Source: Bifidobacterium aemilianum (GTDB lineage: Bacteria > Actinomycetota > Actinomycetes > Actinomycetales > Bifidobacteriaceae). Taken from it: DNA of 64,000 nucleotides. The notes beneath the pieces were generated by a model. The model was given only the letters and a program-made list of their open reading frames with translations, was not told where the DNA came from and ran no database searches. Position 1 is the stretch's first letter. The number at the start of each line of letters is the position of its first letter. Position numbers and translations under genes: made by a program. Below are positions 47,634-57,203 of this stretch, piece after piece. The stretch covers positions 62,001 to 126,000 of the forward strand of contig NZ_PDCG01000003.1 in assembly GCF_003315635.1 (NCBI RefSeq), written 5' to 3'.

Positions 47634-50600
47634 TCAGCATGCGGCATGGTGGCGGCTCACCATGTGCACGTTCGAGCCCTTCCGACGGCGGGCCAGGAAG
47701 CGCAAGCCCATGCCGGCACCTGCGCAGGCGGCACCGGCCAAGATCACGGTAAGTACCGCTGTTCCGGTTTCGGCCAGCAATTGGGGCCTTGTCCCATTCC
47801 AGTCATCGGGGTCCGAGACCAAGGGGTCCCCATAGCAGGTGCCGGACTGTTGGACTCCTGGCTTGTCGTCGAATGGGTCCTCGTCCACCACTGGGCAGGG
47901 CACGATGGGCCTGACGGTGATGTGGGCGCGGTCGGTGTGGTGGTCGCCGGTCTTGACCCCGTTCAGCACTCCCCGGGCCCAGGCCTTCTGACCTGGTTCC
48001 AGGATGATGGTGTCCTTGCCGGTGGGACTGCCGTCCGTCTCGCTGCTGGTGAGGTGGATGTCGCTCACCTCGCCTGAGCCTGCGATGGTCTGGTCGATCA
48101 GATCAGCCAGTTTGCCCTCCCACTTGATCTGGCCGGTGTTGCTGATCCTGAAGCCGATTTCGGTGCCGTCCTTGGCGTCCTGCAGGGCCTCTTCGGGCCT
48201 GTTGCGGTCGCCGTCCTTGAGGCCGGATGCCAGGTCGTACTTCACGATGGACACGGCCGGACTCTGGTCGGGGGTGTTGGTCTCCACCTCGTTGGAAGGC
48301 CGTTCGGTCCCGTTCAGGGTCTCGGTGAACCGGTTGACGATGTGCTCGCCGGCCTTGATGCGGGTCATCTGCACGTATCCGCGCCAGCCCTGCTCGGTCC
48401 GGGCCTTGGACACCAGGTCGAGGTAGGTCTGGGTCGCGCCGATGGTGAAGGAGCCGTCATCGAAGCTGGCGGTGAAGAGCTCGCCGCCCAGCCTGGAGGA
48501 GTCGAAGCCGCTGCCGGCGATCCTCTCCCCTTTCCTGGCCAGGACCCTGTCCGTGGGGCCGGTCAGGTCGCGGGTGGCGTAGACGGCCCACTGGCCGGTG
48601 GGCTGGTCGTACTCGGCCGGGTAGGGGTCATGGATCGACCAGCCGGTGACCTTGGGGTGGGCCCGGTCGGCCGGCAGGATGGAGGAGTCCACCTGGTAGA
48701 GGAACTGCTGTTCCTTCCAGATGCTCCTGCCGTCCGTGCTCCCGCCGCCCACGGTGACTACCACGTCCTTGGAGGGGTTGATGGGTTTGAGGGGGTTGTT
48801 GACCGTGTTGGTCACGTCCCTGCGGCTGTTGGTGACCTGGGTGGCGGTGTTCTTGACCACGTAGCCGTCGGTGACCTTGATGACCGTCATGGGCAGCACC
48901 ACCTGGAGGGTGTGGCCCAGTAGGGTCTGGTCGATGTAGGGGTCCATGAGGGGGTCCAGCTTCCTGCCGCTGTAGGCCTTGAGGTCCTTGGGCTGCGGGT
49001 CTCCTTTGAGGGTCTCGCCGGTGGCGGGGATGACGGTGTCCACGGTCTTGAGGAAGGCGTAGACGACACCGTCCCTGACCTGGATGTTGAGCCTGTCGGT
49101 CATGTCCCTACCGGTCTCGTCCACCACCTGGATGGCCTGCCGGTCGAGCTTGAGGTACCCCTCGTCCCAGTCGTCGATCATGCCCAGCCGCTGGACCTTG
49201 TAGGCCTGGTCGGTCAGCTCGCTCGTGTCGATGTTGACCCGGTAGAAGATCCGGTCTCCCAGCAGGGCTGTCTTGCCCTCGATGCTGATGGAGGGGTCCG
49301 CCTGGGTGTCCTGCTTGACGGGCCTGGGTCTTGTGGGCTTGTTCTCCACGGTGTTCGAGGGGACCACTCCGTTGTTGATGGTAAGCCAGGCCTGGTTGTC
49401 GATCCGGTGGTCGGTGGGGGCGTCGTCCCTGACCCTGGCTTCGAAGCGCAGCAGGATGCGGGGGTGGGAGCCCTTGGCCCAGTTGGCCGTCACCCAGGCC
49501 GGCCCGAAGCTGGCGGTGAAGCTGTGGTCGGTGTCATCCCAGGTGGAGGTCCATTGGGAGCGGGGGATCACCGCGCCGGTGTTCAGGTCCGTGATCTCCA
49601 GGGTCTGCTTGTCGGGGATGGTCTGGGCGTCGTAGGTGTCCCTGATGGCCACCCTGGTGACCTCGTAGGCGTCATCGGCTGGGACCTTGGGGTCGGCCCG
49701 GACCGTGTACTCCAGCTTCTGGCCGGGCATGACCCTCTTGCCGTCCACGCTGGCCTGGTCGCCGCCCTGGGAGGACTCGGCCACCACGTCCTTGTGGATG
49801 GAGGGTACGGTCACGCAGATGCGCGGCTCGTTGGTGTCCATGCTGGCCTGGCCTGCCTTCTGGCGCCCCTTGTTGGACAGGTCCGACCCGTCCGGGTTGG
49901 TGCAGGAGTCCACCTGGTCTCCGGCCCCCTTGCCATACTCGCCGCGTATGGCCGCCGGGTCGAAGCTGACGGCGAAGGGGGCCAGTAGGGTGATCTGCCG
50001 GGCCGAATTCATGCCCCTCAACCCCTGGGCGTAGGAGGTCTTGGGTGTGGCCGCGACCTGGGTGCCCGAGACGGTGATGTCGAACTGGCCGGTCACGTCC
50101 CGGCCCGTGGCGTCTATCGCACCGATGGAGGATTGTTCGGCCGAGCCGGCATCCTGGTCATAGACGCGGATGTGCGACAGGTCCTCCATCCTCACGATCC
50201 TGGAGGCCTTGCCCCAGTCGTCGGCCAGGACCAGGTTCGGGACCCGGGCCAGGCCGGAGGGCATGGTCGCGTTGACCGCCGAGGCCACCCGGTCTCCCAG
50301 ACGGAAGGACTTGTTGTCCGCGCCCGTCCGGTTGGTCCTGGCCGGGTCGATGACCAGCTGGTAGCCGTCCGAGGGGTTCAGGGGGTTGCCGGACTTCAGG
50401 GCCACCCAGGACTTGTCCGGGTTGGGGGTCCACACGAACACGGGGGGCGTGTTGGTGGACACCTTCTTCCGGTTCCATTGCTCGGATCCGGTGTTGGTCA
50501 GCCGCTTGGTCTTGCCCTGGGTGCGGGTGCCCTCCTTGAAGGAACCGCCAAGGTAGAGCTTGACGGCCTTGTCGGCCGCCATGCCCTCGGTGCCCCGCAG

Positions 50601-52853
50601 GGCGGCGGCCTTGGCCCTGGCGGTGGTCACCGACCCGTTGACGCTGATGACGAAGTCTCCGGTCCTGTCAACGCCGTCCACGTAGACCCTGGCCCTGGAG
50701 GCGTCCGAGAAGTCCACGTACTGGGCCGCGCCCGTCCAGTCGTCACTGATCCGATAATCGGACAGGTCGGTGGCCAGGCCCTTGGGCATGCGCCCGTTGA
50801 CCACGGCACCCACCTGGTCGCCGGGCAGGAAGGTTTGGGTGTCGGCCCCCTGCTGGTTCGTCCAGTTGGGGTCCTGGGTGGCCAGGGCCCCGGCGGCGTC
50901 CAAGACCCAGACCTTGTCCGGTTTGGGGGAGCGCACGAAGGCGGCCGGGGTGTTGGTCTCCTTTGGCTCGTCGTTCCACTGCTCGGCCCCGCCGTTGGTC
51001 ACCTGGGCCCCCTCGGGCACCGCCACGTCCCTGACTGTGCCCGAGACGATCAGCTTGACGGCCTTGTCGGCCGCCAGGCCCTTGGTTTGGGACAGGAAGC
51101 CGGCCTTGGCCCTGGCGACCGTAGTGGTGCCGGACACGGTGATGCTGAAGTCGCCGGTGCGCTCCTGGCCCTCCACGTAGACTTTGGCCTTGGACGGGTT
51201 GGAGAAGTCGATGTACCGGGCCGCGCCGGTCCAGTCATCGGTGATGGTGTAGGAGTCCAGGTTCCCGGTCAGGCCGGCAGGGATGCGCCCGTTGACCACG
51301 GCGCTGATCGGGTCGCCGGGCACCCAGTAGCGGTTGTCCTTGCCCTTGGCGTTGGTGTGGCCCTTGTCCTGGGCTACCAGGGCGCCGGCCTCATCCACGG
51401 TCCAGACCTTGTCGGGCCGGGGCGTCCTCTTGGGAATCTCCTTGGTGCCACCGGCCTGGCACAGGGCCCCGTCCCCGTCCCAACAGGCCCTGGAGTCATC
51501 GGTGATGGTCGTGTCACGGCCGCTGGCCGTGGGATAGGTCGGCACATGCAGGGTCAGCTCACGAGGGGTGCCGGAGGGCACGAAGGCCTTGACGACCACC
51601 TCGCCCGCCCGCGACCGGTCGATGGACACGGTGGCCGTCTGGGGGCCGCCATTGCCGTCGGTGACGGTGACCCGGGAGGCATCGTCATGGTCCCTGGTGC
51701 CGATGAAGATGGTCGGGTCCTTGATGATGTCGTAGAGCCAGAAGCGCTCCGAACCCGCGGGGTTGCCCGTCACCCGGGCCGTGTAGGGCACCCCGGCGGC
51801 CACCGTGGATGATGCGGTGGCCTGGGCGGTGTCGGCCGCGTCCCACAGGGTCTTGGTCGGCGGTGGCGTGGTCGACTCCCACGCCTCGTTCGGGGCGCTG
51901 TCCGGCAGCGACAGGGCCGCGTCCATACGGCCCTGCTTGGGTATCTCCAGACCATAGGCCCAACGTCCGGCCGGCCAGGTGTCGAAACCAAAATCGGCGG
52001 GCGTGAAGCCCGGCAGCTCACCATGGTCGTTGTTGGGGGCCAGCGCCGGCTTGGACGCCGAACGCACCACATTGGGGCCGGTCGGGTACCCATACCAGTT
52101 CAACGTGGTGGTCGCCGTCAGATTCTCCCTGATGGAGGAACCACCCGCATCGGTGTCAACGGCATCATGCACCGTCTGCGTCCCACCCGAGACCGGGAAA
52201 GTATCCTGGGCCGAGGTCGAGGCCGACAGATGGTAATCAGCTGGACGCGGCTCATACTGATTCAGCATGATCACCACCACCGACACACGACCCACATCAC
52301 CCGCATACTGATCAGCGATCGAATCCACCGAAGTGCCAGGCTGATCAAGGAACTGGTCTCCGGTTGTGTATTGCGCCCCGTTGTTGCTGAAGGTCTGACC
52401 ACCCACAGTGGCTATCCAGTTTTGCATCCAGATGCTGTGGGAGGCGTTGCCGGTGCCTCCAAAGTTGCCGGTGCCGCCGGCAACGGCTCCCACGGACACC
52501 ACGCGGCAGTTGCCCTGGCCGGCCTGGTCGGGGTGTGCCTGGTCGAAACGTGCCAGGCAGTTGTGGTTGGCCTCGTCCAAGGCCTGTTGGGCGGTGGCCT
52601 GACCCTGGGCGGTCATTGTAAAGCCCATCTCGCCCATCGCCGCCTGCACGCTGGAGATCGAGGCGCCGCCGAAGGCCCCGTTGTCCGAATCCCGATACGC
52701 CCACTTCAACTGGAAGGCGCTGCCGGCCGCGGCTCCGCCGCCGGCGGACCCGCCGCCTCCACCGGCCCAGGCCGCTCCCACGGGCACCACCAGCGTGGCG
52801 GCGGCGGCCAAAGCCGCGACGCCACGCTGGAGCCTATCGCTCCACTTGCTCAT
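47634..52853 (-). CDS. Large LAETG-anchored repeat adhesin
   Basis: A 1739-residue surface protein. Residues 1-30 are a signal peptide (GVAALAAAATLVVPVGAAWA) followed by a Gly/Ala spacer. Residues about 475-980 hold three tandem copies of a ~168-residue module (PDKVW... VVNGRIPAGL... DDWTGAARYIDFSN... ERTGDFSITVSG; the third is divergent). Residues about 1000-1600 carry domains that resemble antigen I/II-type isopeptide-forming folds. The C-terminus is a sorting signal: LAETG (residues 1693-1697), a hydrophobic segment and RRRKG. LAxTG is the class E sortase preference. AAGGGA precedes the ATG. Likely host or food-matrix adhesion; the ligand is unknown. Confidence 0.88.
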   Translation of the reverse strand: MSKWSDRLQRGVAALAAAATLVVPVGAAWAGGGGGSAGGGAAAGSAFQLKWAYRDSDNGAFGGASISSVQAAMGEMGFTMTAQGQATAQQALDEANHNCLARFDQAHPDQAGQGNCRVVSVGAVAGGTGNFGGTGNASHSIWMQNWIATVGGQTFSNNGAQYTTGDQFLDQPGTSVDSIADQYAGDVGRVSVVVIMLNQYEPRPADYHLSASTSAQDTFPVSGGTQTVHDAVDTDAGGSSIRENLTATTTLNWYGYPTGPNVVRSASKPALAPNNDHGELPGFTPADFGFDTWPAGRWAYGLEIPKQGRMDAALSLPDSAPNEAWESTTPPPTKTLWDAADTAQATASSTVAAGVPYTARVTGNPAGSERFWLYDIIKDPTIFIGTRDHDDASRVTVTDGNGGPQTATVSIDRSRAGEVVVKAFVPSGTPRELTLHVPTYPTASGRDTTITDDSRACWDGDGALCQAGGTKEIPKRTPRPDKVWTVDEAGALVAQDKGHTNAKGKDNRYWVPGDPISAVVNGRIPAGLTGNLDSYTITDDWTGAARYIDFSNPSKAKVYVEGQERTGDFSITVSGTTTVARAKAGFLSQTKGLAADKAVKLIVSGTVRDVAVPEGAQVTNGGAEQWNDEPKETNTPAAFVRSPKPDKVWVLDAAGALATQDPNWTNQQGADTQTFLPGDQVGAVVNGRMPKGLATDLSDYRISDDWTGAAQYVDFSDASRARVYVDGVDRTGDFVISVNGSVTTARAKAAALRGTEGMAADKAVKLYLGGSFKEGTRTQGKTKRLTNTGSEQWNRKKVSTNTPPVFVWTPNPDKSWVALKSGNPLNPSDGYQLVIDPARTNRTGADNKSFRLGDRVASAVNATMPSGLARVPNLVLADDWGKASRIVRMEDLSHIRVYDQDAGSAEQSSIGAIDATGRDVTGQFDITVSGTQVAATPKTSYAQGLRGMNSARQITLLAPFAVSFDPAAIRGEYGKGAGDQVDSCTNPDGSDLSNKGRQKAGQASMDTNEPRICVTVPSIHKDVVAESSQGGDQASVDGKRVMPGQKLEYTVRADPKVPADDAYEVTRVAIRDTYDAQTIPDKQTLEITDLNTGAVIPRSQWTSTWDDTDHSFTASFGPAWVTANWAKGSHPRILLRFEARVRDDAPTDHRIDNQAWLTINNGVVPSNTVENKPTRPRPVKQDTQADPSISIEGKTALLGDRIFYRVNIDTSELTDQAYKVQRLGMIDDWDEGYLKLDRQAIQVVDETGRDMTDRLNIQVRDGVVYAFLKTVDTVIPATGETLKGDPQPKDLKAYSGRKLDPLMDPYIDQTLLGHTLQVVLPMTVIKVTDGYVVKNTATQVTNSRRDVTNTVNNPLKPINPSKDVVVTVGGGSTDGRSIWKEQQFLYQVDSSILPADRAHPKVTGWSIHDPYPAEYDQPTGQWAVYATRDLTGPTDRVLARKGERIAGSGFDSSRLGGELFTASFDDGSFTIGATQTYLDLVSKARTEQGWRGYVQMTRIKAGEHIVNRFTETLNGTERPSNEVETNTPDQSPAVSIVKYDLASGLKDGDRNRPEEALQDAKDGTEIGFRISNTGQIKWEGKLADLIDQTIAGSGEVSDIHLTSSETDGSPTGKDTIILEPGQKAWARGVLNGVKTGDHHTDRAHITVRPIVPCPVVDEDPFDDKPGVQQSGTCYGDPLVSDPDDWNGTRPQLLAETGTAVLTVILAGAACAGAGMGLRFLARRRKGSNVHMVSRHHAAC
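50420..51430. repeat. Two tandem ~505-base modules in the adhesin gene
   Basis: Module 1 (about 50925-51430) and module 2 (about 50420-50925) encode closely similar protein repeats (DDWTGAARYIDFSN versus DDWTGAAQYVDFSD). The DNA copies are clearly diverged, with many substitutions between them. A third, more divergent module follows to about 49860. Confidence 0.75.
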
Positions 52854-52904
52854 TGCTATCCCTTACTATGAAGGGGACGGGCCTTATGTCCGTCCACATA
52901 AAAG

Positions 52905-52947
52905 GCCGGCGAGATAAACGAGCTGCAATTCGAGACATCTCGCCGGC
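52905..52947 (-). terminator. Hairpin between the coiled-coil gene and the adhesin
   Basis: An 11-base inverted repeat (GCCGGCGAGAT / ATCTCGCCGGC) lies just after the stop of the coiled-coil gene. On the minus strand it is followed by CCTTTTATG. It probably ends that gene's transcript before the adhesin promoter. Confidence 0.7.
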
Positions 52948-52962
52948 AAGTGTGTAAATCAA

Positions 52963-53958
52963 TCACCCAATCGGGCAGGCACCACCCTTAACGCACTGAC
53001 TGGGCCTTTGATGGCTTTGTAACCATGCCTGCCAATCATTGTTGCCGCCAGATGGTGCTGGCGCCGCTGGTGCGGGGGCCGGAGCATTTGGGGCAGAAAC
53101 TCTAGGAGCGCGATAACCTCCGCCTGCGTAACCGCCGCCGCCCTGATACGAGGGTGCTACGGCCTGTTGCTGCGCCTGGGCCTGGGCTGCTGCTGCGGCT
53201 GCCTGGTTGTCGGTGTCGGTCTTGGCTTGGATGCTGGCGTTGACCTGGTCCATCGCCGCCTGCAAGGGTCCGGCCCCGTCGCGCAGGGCCTGGAGCTGGG
53301 TCTTGCCATCGGCCAGGAGGCCGTCCGCGGTCTGGATGGCTGCGGTCAGGGTCTCGCGGGTGGCCCCATCGGCGACATTGCCTTCCGATGTGACCAGGAG
53401 CGCGCCGGCCTCGTCGCGTTTGCCCTGCAAGGCCGCCCTGGCATCATCCATGCTTTTGGCATCACGCGAGGCGATGACCGCTTCGGCGGCCTTGTCCAAT
53501 TGCTTGGTCCGCTGCCTAAGCTGTCGGGCATCCTGGTCTTCTCTGCTTCGATTCCCGAGTAGCTCGGCCGTGGGCTGAGAGGCTTCACAAGACACAGCGG
53601 TCTTGCTGGAGGCGGCAAGCAGTGTGGCCTGTTTGGAGGCATGCGCCAGGTAACTCACCGTTTCGGGGTCCTTGACTTCGTCGGCGGTGATTCCAGAGGC
53701 CTGCCCTGCCTTGGTCTGGCTCTTGTTGAGCTGTGTCAGGGCCTTGGAGTGGCCGCTGAGGGCTGACGCGCAATCCGCTTGGGCCCGCTCGTGGGTCCTG
53801 TGCCGCTGCCAGGTCAATCCCGCCCCGGCGATCAAGGCCATGGCCAGAAGTGTGAAGAGCAACAAGGTAACGTACCATCGCTTCTTGGTCCCCGTGGAGC
53901 CAGTGTCGTTGGTGGGTTGCTTGGCATCTGCCGTGGATGCTGTGCCGGTTTCTTTCAT
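52963..53958 (-). CDS. Membrane-anchored coiled-coil protein, unknown function
   Basis: A 331-residue protein with a cytoplasmic tail, one helix (about 27-48, YVTLLLFTLLAMALIAGAGLTW) and an extracytoplasmic helical region rich in Ala, Lys, Asp and Gln (RQLRQRTKQLDKAAEAVIASRD; QAAAAAAQAQAQQQ). A Gly/Tyr/Pro/Ala-rich segment leads to a short tail ending WQAWLQSHQRPSQCVKGGACPIG with two cysteines. No known family is recognised. GAAGAGGAC precedes the chosen ATG; the frame is open for 67 more codons upstream. It lies directly upstream of the adhesin. Confidence 0.72.
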   Translation of the reverse strand: MKETGTASTADAKQPTNDTGSTGTKKRWYVTLLLFTLLAMALIAGAGLTWQRHRTHERAQADCASALSGHSKALTQLNKSQTKAGQASGITADEVKDPETVSYLAHASKQATLLAASSKTAVSCEASQPTAELLGNRSREDQDARQLRQRTKQLDKAAEAVIASRDAKSMDDARAALQGKRDEAGALLVTSEGNVADGATRETLTAAIQTADGLLADGKTQLQALRDGAGPLQAAMDQVNASIQAKTDTDNQAAAAAAQAQAQQQAVAPSYQGGGGYAGGGYRAPRVSAPNAPAPAPAAPAPSGGNNDWQAWLQSHQRPSQCVKGGACPIG

Positions 53959-54384
53959 GAAGTCCTCTTCGTTGAGTGTCCTATGTGGTAAGGATCCTCT
54001 TCTCAGGTTAGAGCAAGCTGGTGGTTCAAGCCACATCAGGGGTCTTGGGGCTTCTGCCTGCTTGGCTTCTGCTTGAATGAGTACTGGCTGCTTGGTGCGT
54101 GCTGCCGCATATTCCTCTCCTATCCTGGGCCTACGGGGCACAGAACGCGGCCCCGCCATATATCAATGAATCTAGGGCCGGCCATGGGGTCATGCCGGCT
54201 GAATTGGGGCTATGTGGTCGAAGGCCTCCACTTATCCACATGCCCAGGTGTGTCGTCCCCCTATTTATCCACATGCCGGTCGAGGATGGACGGGCCACCA
54301 CCAGCGCCCCACCTGCCCGTAGGGACGTTACGCTAGGCTGTTTTTGGCGGAACCATGGGAGTCATGTACGCACGGAGGTGGAGC
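53959..54384. other. Intergenic region upstream of purA with DnaA-box repeat
   Basis: These 426 bases separate the divergent coiled-coil and purA genes. They include two copies of TTATCCACATGCC (54232-54244, 54265-54277), 33 bases apart, and a TAGGCT -10-like hexamer (54334-54339). GGAGGTGG sits before the purA ATG. Confidence 0.6.
54232..54277 (+). promoter_or_regulatory. Paired DnaA boxes as a 13-base direct repeat
   Basis: TTATCCACATGCC occurs twice, start to start 33 bases (three helical turns). Each contains an exact DnaA box. They lie about 57 and 90 bases upstream of the putative purA -10 element, a position from which bound DnaA could influence transcription. Confidence 0.65.
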
Positions 54385-55686
54385 ATGCCGGGAATAATTC
54401 TTATCGGAACCCAGTGGGGAGATGAGGGCAAGGGCAAGGCCACCGACCTGATTGGTGGCAGCGTCGACTATGTGGCCCGCTTCAATGGTGGCAACAACGC
54501 CGGCCATACCGTGGTTGTCGGCGATGAATCCTATGCCCTCCACCTGCTGCCTTCCGGCATCATCAGCCCCAATGTCATTCCGGTCATCGGCAATGGTGTG
54601 GTCGTCGACCCCGAGGTCCTCTTCGAGGAGGTCGACGGGCTCCAGCAGCGCGGCGTGGACTGTTCCCGGCTCCTGGTATCCGATGCCGCCCAGGTCATCG
54701 CCCCCTACCACCGGGTCATCGACAAGGTCACCGAACGCTTCCTGGGCAAGCGCAAGATCGGAACCACGGGGCGGGGGATTGGGCCGGCCTACGCCGACAA
54801 GATCAACCGGGTCGGCATCCGTGTCCACGACCTCTTCAACGAGAGTCATCTGCGGGATAAGGTCGAAGCCAGCCTCCACCAGAAGAACCAGATGCTGGTC
54901 AAGCTCTACAACCGGCATCCCATAGATATTGACGAGACCACAGACCAGCTCCTGGCCCTCGGCGAGCGCCTGCGCCCCTACGCGGCCAACACCTCCCAGA
55001 TTCTCAACGATGCCCTGGACGCCGGCAAGACCGTGCTTTTTGAAGGCGGGCAGGCCACCATGCTGGACATCGACCATGGCTCCTACCCCTTCGTGACCTC
55101 ATCCAACCCCACCGCGGGAGGCGCATGCACGGGCACGGGAGTGGGGCCGACCAAGATCGACCGGGTCATCGGTGTCTCCAAGGCATATGCCACCCGGGTT
55201 GGCGAGGGCCCCTTCCCCACCGAGCTGTTCGACGAGCAGGGGGAGTGGCTGCGGGCCCAAGGCCATGAGTTCGGCGTGACCACCGGCAGGCCCCGCAGGT
55301 GCGGCTGGTTCGATGCGGTGGTCAGCCGCTACGCCACTGAGGTCAACGGCCTGACCGACATTGTTCTCACCAAGCTTGATGTGCTCACTGGCCTCAAGGA
55401 AATTCCCATCTGTGTCGCCTACGAGGTGGAGAATCCTGACGGCACCCGCAGCCGCCTCGACCGCATGCCCATAGACCAGGCAGCCTTCGCAGCTGCCAAG
55501 CCCGTCTATGAGTCCATGCCCGGCTGGAGCGAGGACATCTCAAGCATCCGTGACTTCGCCGACCTGCCCCAGAGCACCCAGGCCTATGTGCACCGCTTGG
55601 AGGATCTGTCCGGCTGCCGGATTTCGGCCATCGGCACCGGCCCCAGCCGTGACCACATCATCTCCCTGCGCTCGCTGGTCGCTTAG
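54385..55686 (+). CDS. purA: Adenylosuccinate synthetase
   Basis: A 433-residue enzyme that makes adenylosuccinate from IMP, aspartate and GTP. The start [21 protein letters not shown] contains the P-loop-like GDEGKGK. The block [11 protein letters not shown] and the C-terminal [10 protein letters not shown] are conserved. GGAGGTGG is 3-6 bases before the ATG, favouring it over an ATG ten codons upstream. A crcB pair follows within 30 bases. Confidence 0.96.
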   Translation: MPGIILIGTQWGDEGKGKATDLIGGSVDYVARFNGGNNAGHTVVVGDESYALHLLPSGIISPNVIPVIGNGVVVDPEVLFEEVDGLQQRGVDCSRLLVSDAAQVIAPYHRVIDKVTERFLGKRKIGTTGRGIGPAYADKINRVGIRVHDLFNESHLRDKVEASLHQKNQMLVKLYNRHPIDIDETTDQLLALGERLRPYAANTSQILNDALDAGKTVLFEGGQATMLDIDHGSYPFVTSSNPTAGGACTGTGVGPTKIDRVIGVSKAYATRVGEGPFPTELFDEQGEWLRAQGHEFGVTTGRPRRCGWFDAVVSRYATEVNGLTDIVLTKLDVLTGLKEIPICVAYEVENPDGTRSRLDRMPIDQAAFAAAKPVYESMPGWSEDISSIRDFADLPQSTQAYVHRLEDLSGCRISAIGTGPSRDHIISLRSLVA

Positions 55687-55715
55687 GCACGCCGAGGGCT
55701 TGGTTGGTGCGGAGC

Positions 55716-56597
55716 ATGAGCGAATCCAATGATGCCGAAGGGGCCGAGTCCGGGCAAGGGGCCGGGTGCTCTGCTCCTGAAAGCCCCACTGTCTGCGGGC
55801 AGGGGGATCGGGCGGAGTCTGAGTCTGAGCCGGTTTCGCCGCCAGAGCGCTTTTCGCCGGCCTTATCTCGAGCGTCGACTGACCCTCAGCATTCCCGGCC
55901 TGACCCCCTGGCTGCCCCGCTGGTCTATCTGGCCGTGTTCTGCGGCGGCACCCTGGGCACGGCCCTGCGCTATGGTCTCGCCTTGCTGTTTCCGGGGCGC
56001 ATGGCGGCTTCCGGCTTGTTGAGCTCCGTCCATGTCGCCACCTTTCTGGTCAATATGCTGGCTTCCTGTGGCCTGGCCTTCCTGACTGCCTACCTTGCGC
56101 AGGCTGTATGGATGCGCAAAGGGGCCAGTCAGCTGGCCAGCCAGGGGTTGGGCGCCGGATTGTGCGGCGGCCTCTCCACTCTGTCGGCCCTGATGGTGGA
56201 GGCCTTGGCTTCCCTTCGCGACGGTCAGATCGCTGGTGTTGCCCTCTACCTACTGCTGACCTTTGCCTGCGGTCTGCTCGTGACCTATGTGGGTTCCTAC
56301 CTTGGGACCAGGCTCGCCGCCGGGCGTATGGGAGGCGAGGGTGTCTCCCCCGCTGATGGTGGCGTACCGCCGTTTCCGGGACGGTCGAACCGCGGTTCCT
56401 CAAACCCCGCCGTGCCCATCGCCCCGATGGAATCGCCGGACGTCGGCTTGGAGGGTCCGGCCACGGGTCTCCCAGCCGTGGTGCCAGCGAAGAGCTCGGG
56501 CGCACACGGGGCTGAACCGGCCCCGGCCCCCGCACAGGCTCCAAGTGCTGCGGGAAGGCTCCCGGTCGCCGGTCCGGTGAGGGGTGAGGCCCGATGA
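55716..56597 (+). CDS. crcB: CrcB-type fluoride channel subunit with long tails
   Basis: A 293-residue protein whose membrane core (about residues 65-205) is CrcB/Fluc-like: FCGGTLGTALRYGLALLFPG, TFLVNMLASCGLAFLTAY and GLGAGLCGGLSTLSALMVEA, with four helices. The N-terminal 60 and C-terminal ~90 residues are low-complexity Ser/Glu/Pro and Ala/Pro/Gly tails absent from the usual 110-130-residue family. Fluc channels export fluoride, often as pairs. The stop overlaps the next crcB ATG (ATGA). The start may also be GTG 55707. Confidence 0.8.
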   Translation: MSESNDAEGAESGQGAGCSAPESPTVCGQGDRAESESEPVSPPERFSPALSRASTDPQHSRPDPLAAPLVYLAVFCGGTLGTALRYGLALLFPGRMAASGLLSSVHVATFLVNMLASCGLAFLTAYLAQAVWMRKGASQLASQGLGAGLCGGLSTLSALMVEALASLRDGQIAGVALYLLLTFACGLLVTYVGSYLGTRLAAGRMGGEGVSPADGGVPPFPGRSNRGSSNPAVPIAPMESPDVGLEGPATGLPAVVPAKSSGAHGAEPAPAPAQAPSAAGRLPVAGPVRGEAR

Positions 56598-56956
56598 CCT
56601 TGTTCCTGCTGGTGAGCATATGCGGTGGTGTGGGGTCGGTGGTCCGTTTCATCGTCAATGCTGCCTTGGGTAGACGGTGGGGCTGGCTCTTCCCTCTGCC
56701 CACCATGCTCATCAACATGCTGGCCTGCTTCTGTGTTGGTCTGGCGGCTGCGGCCTACGCCAAGCAGTCCATGGGCCAGGCTGCCTACCTTCTCCTCGTT
56801 ACCGGTTTCTTTGGCGGATTCTCGACCTTCTCATCTGCCATCAACGAGGTGCACGGGCTGCTTGCTGCCAGGCATTGGGCCATGGCCTTGGCTTATGCCC
56901 TGCTGACCATCCTCCTGCCCCTGGCCTGTGTGGCTGCGGGCTGGTGGTTGCTGTAG
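56594..56956 (+). CDS. crcB: CrcB-type fluoride channel subunit
   Basis: A 120-residue four-helix membrane protein of ordinary CrcB length. Signatures: SICGGVGSVVRFIVNAALG, LPTMLINMLACFCVGLA and GFFGGFSTFSSAINEV (the STFS fluoride-path motif). Tandem crcB genes usually form a heteromeric Fluc channel; coupling to the upstream gene by ATGA overlap supports this. No fluoride riboswitch is recognised upstream. Confidence 0.9.
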   Translation: MTLFLLVSICGGVGSVVRFIVNAALGRRWGWLFPLPTMLINMLACFCVGLAAAAYAKQSMGQAAYLLLVTGFFGGFSTFSSAINEVHGLLAARHWAMALAYALLTILLPLACVAAGWWLL

Positions 56957-57203
56957 CTGGGCAGGGGCTGGTACAGGGGTGGCCGCATGGTGGGGAGCGA
57001 GCATACCTATGCGCCATGCCTTAGACCGGCGCAAACTGGATTCAAGCCGGAAAACCACCCCCGGCGGTTTCCATCAATCCCTGTGTACAATGCTGTAATT
57101 CCTGACTTGGCGGTGATTATTTCCAAGGTTGGCAGGGTGATACCTACACGCTCATACTCTTTACTGTATCTAAGCGTTTAGCTATCTGAGCAAGGAGGTT
57201 CAG

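Noticed and set aside
55687..55716. Fluoride riboswitch before crcB
   Set aside because: Only about 30 bases separate purA from crcB, and none of the conserved fluoride-aptamer segments is seen.
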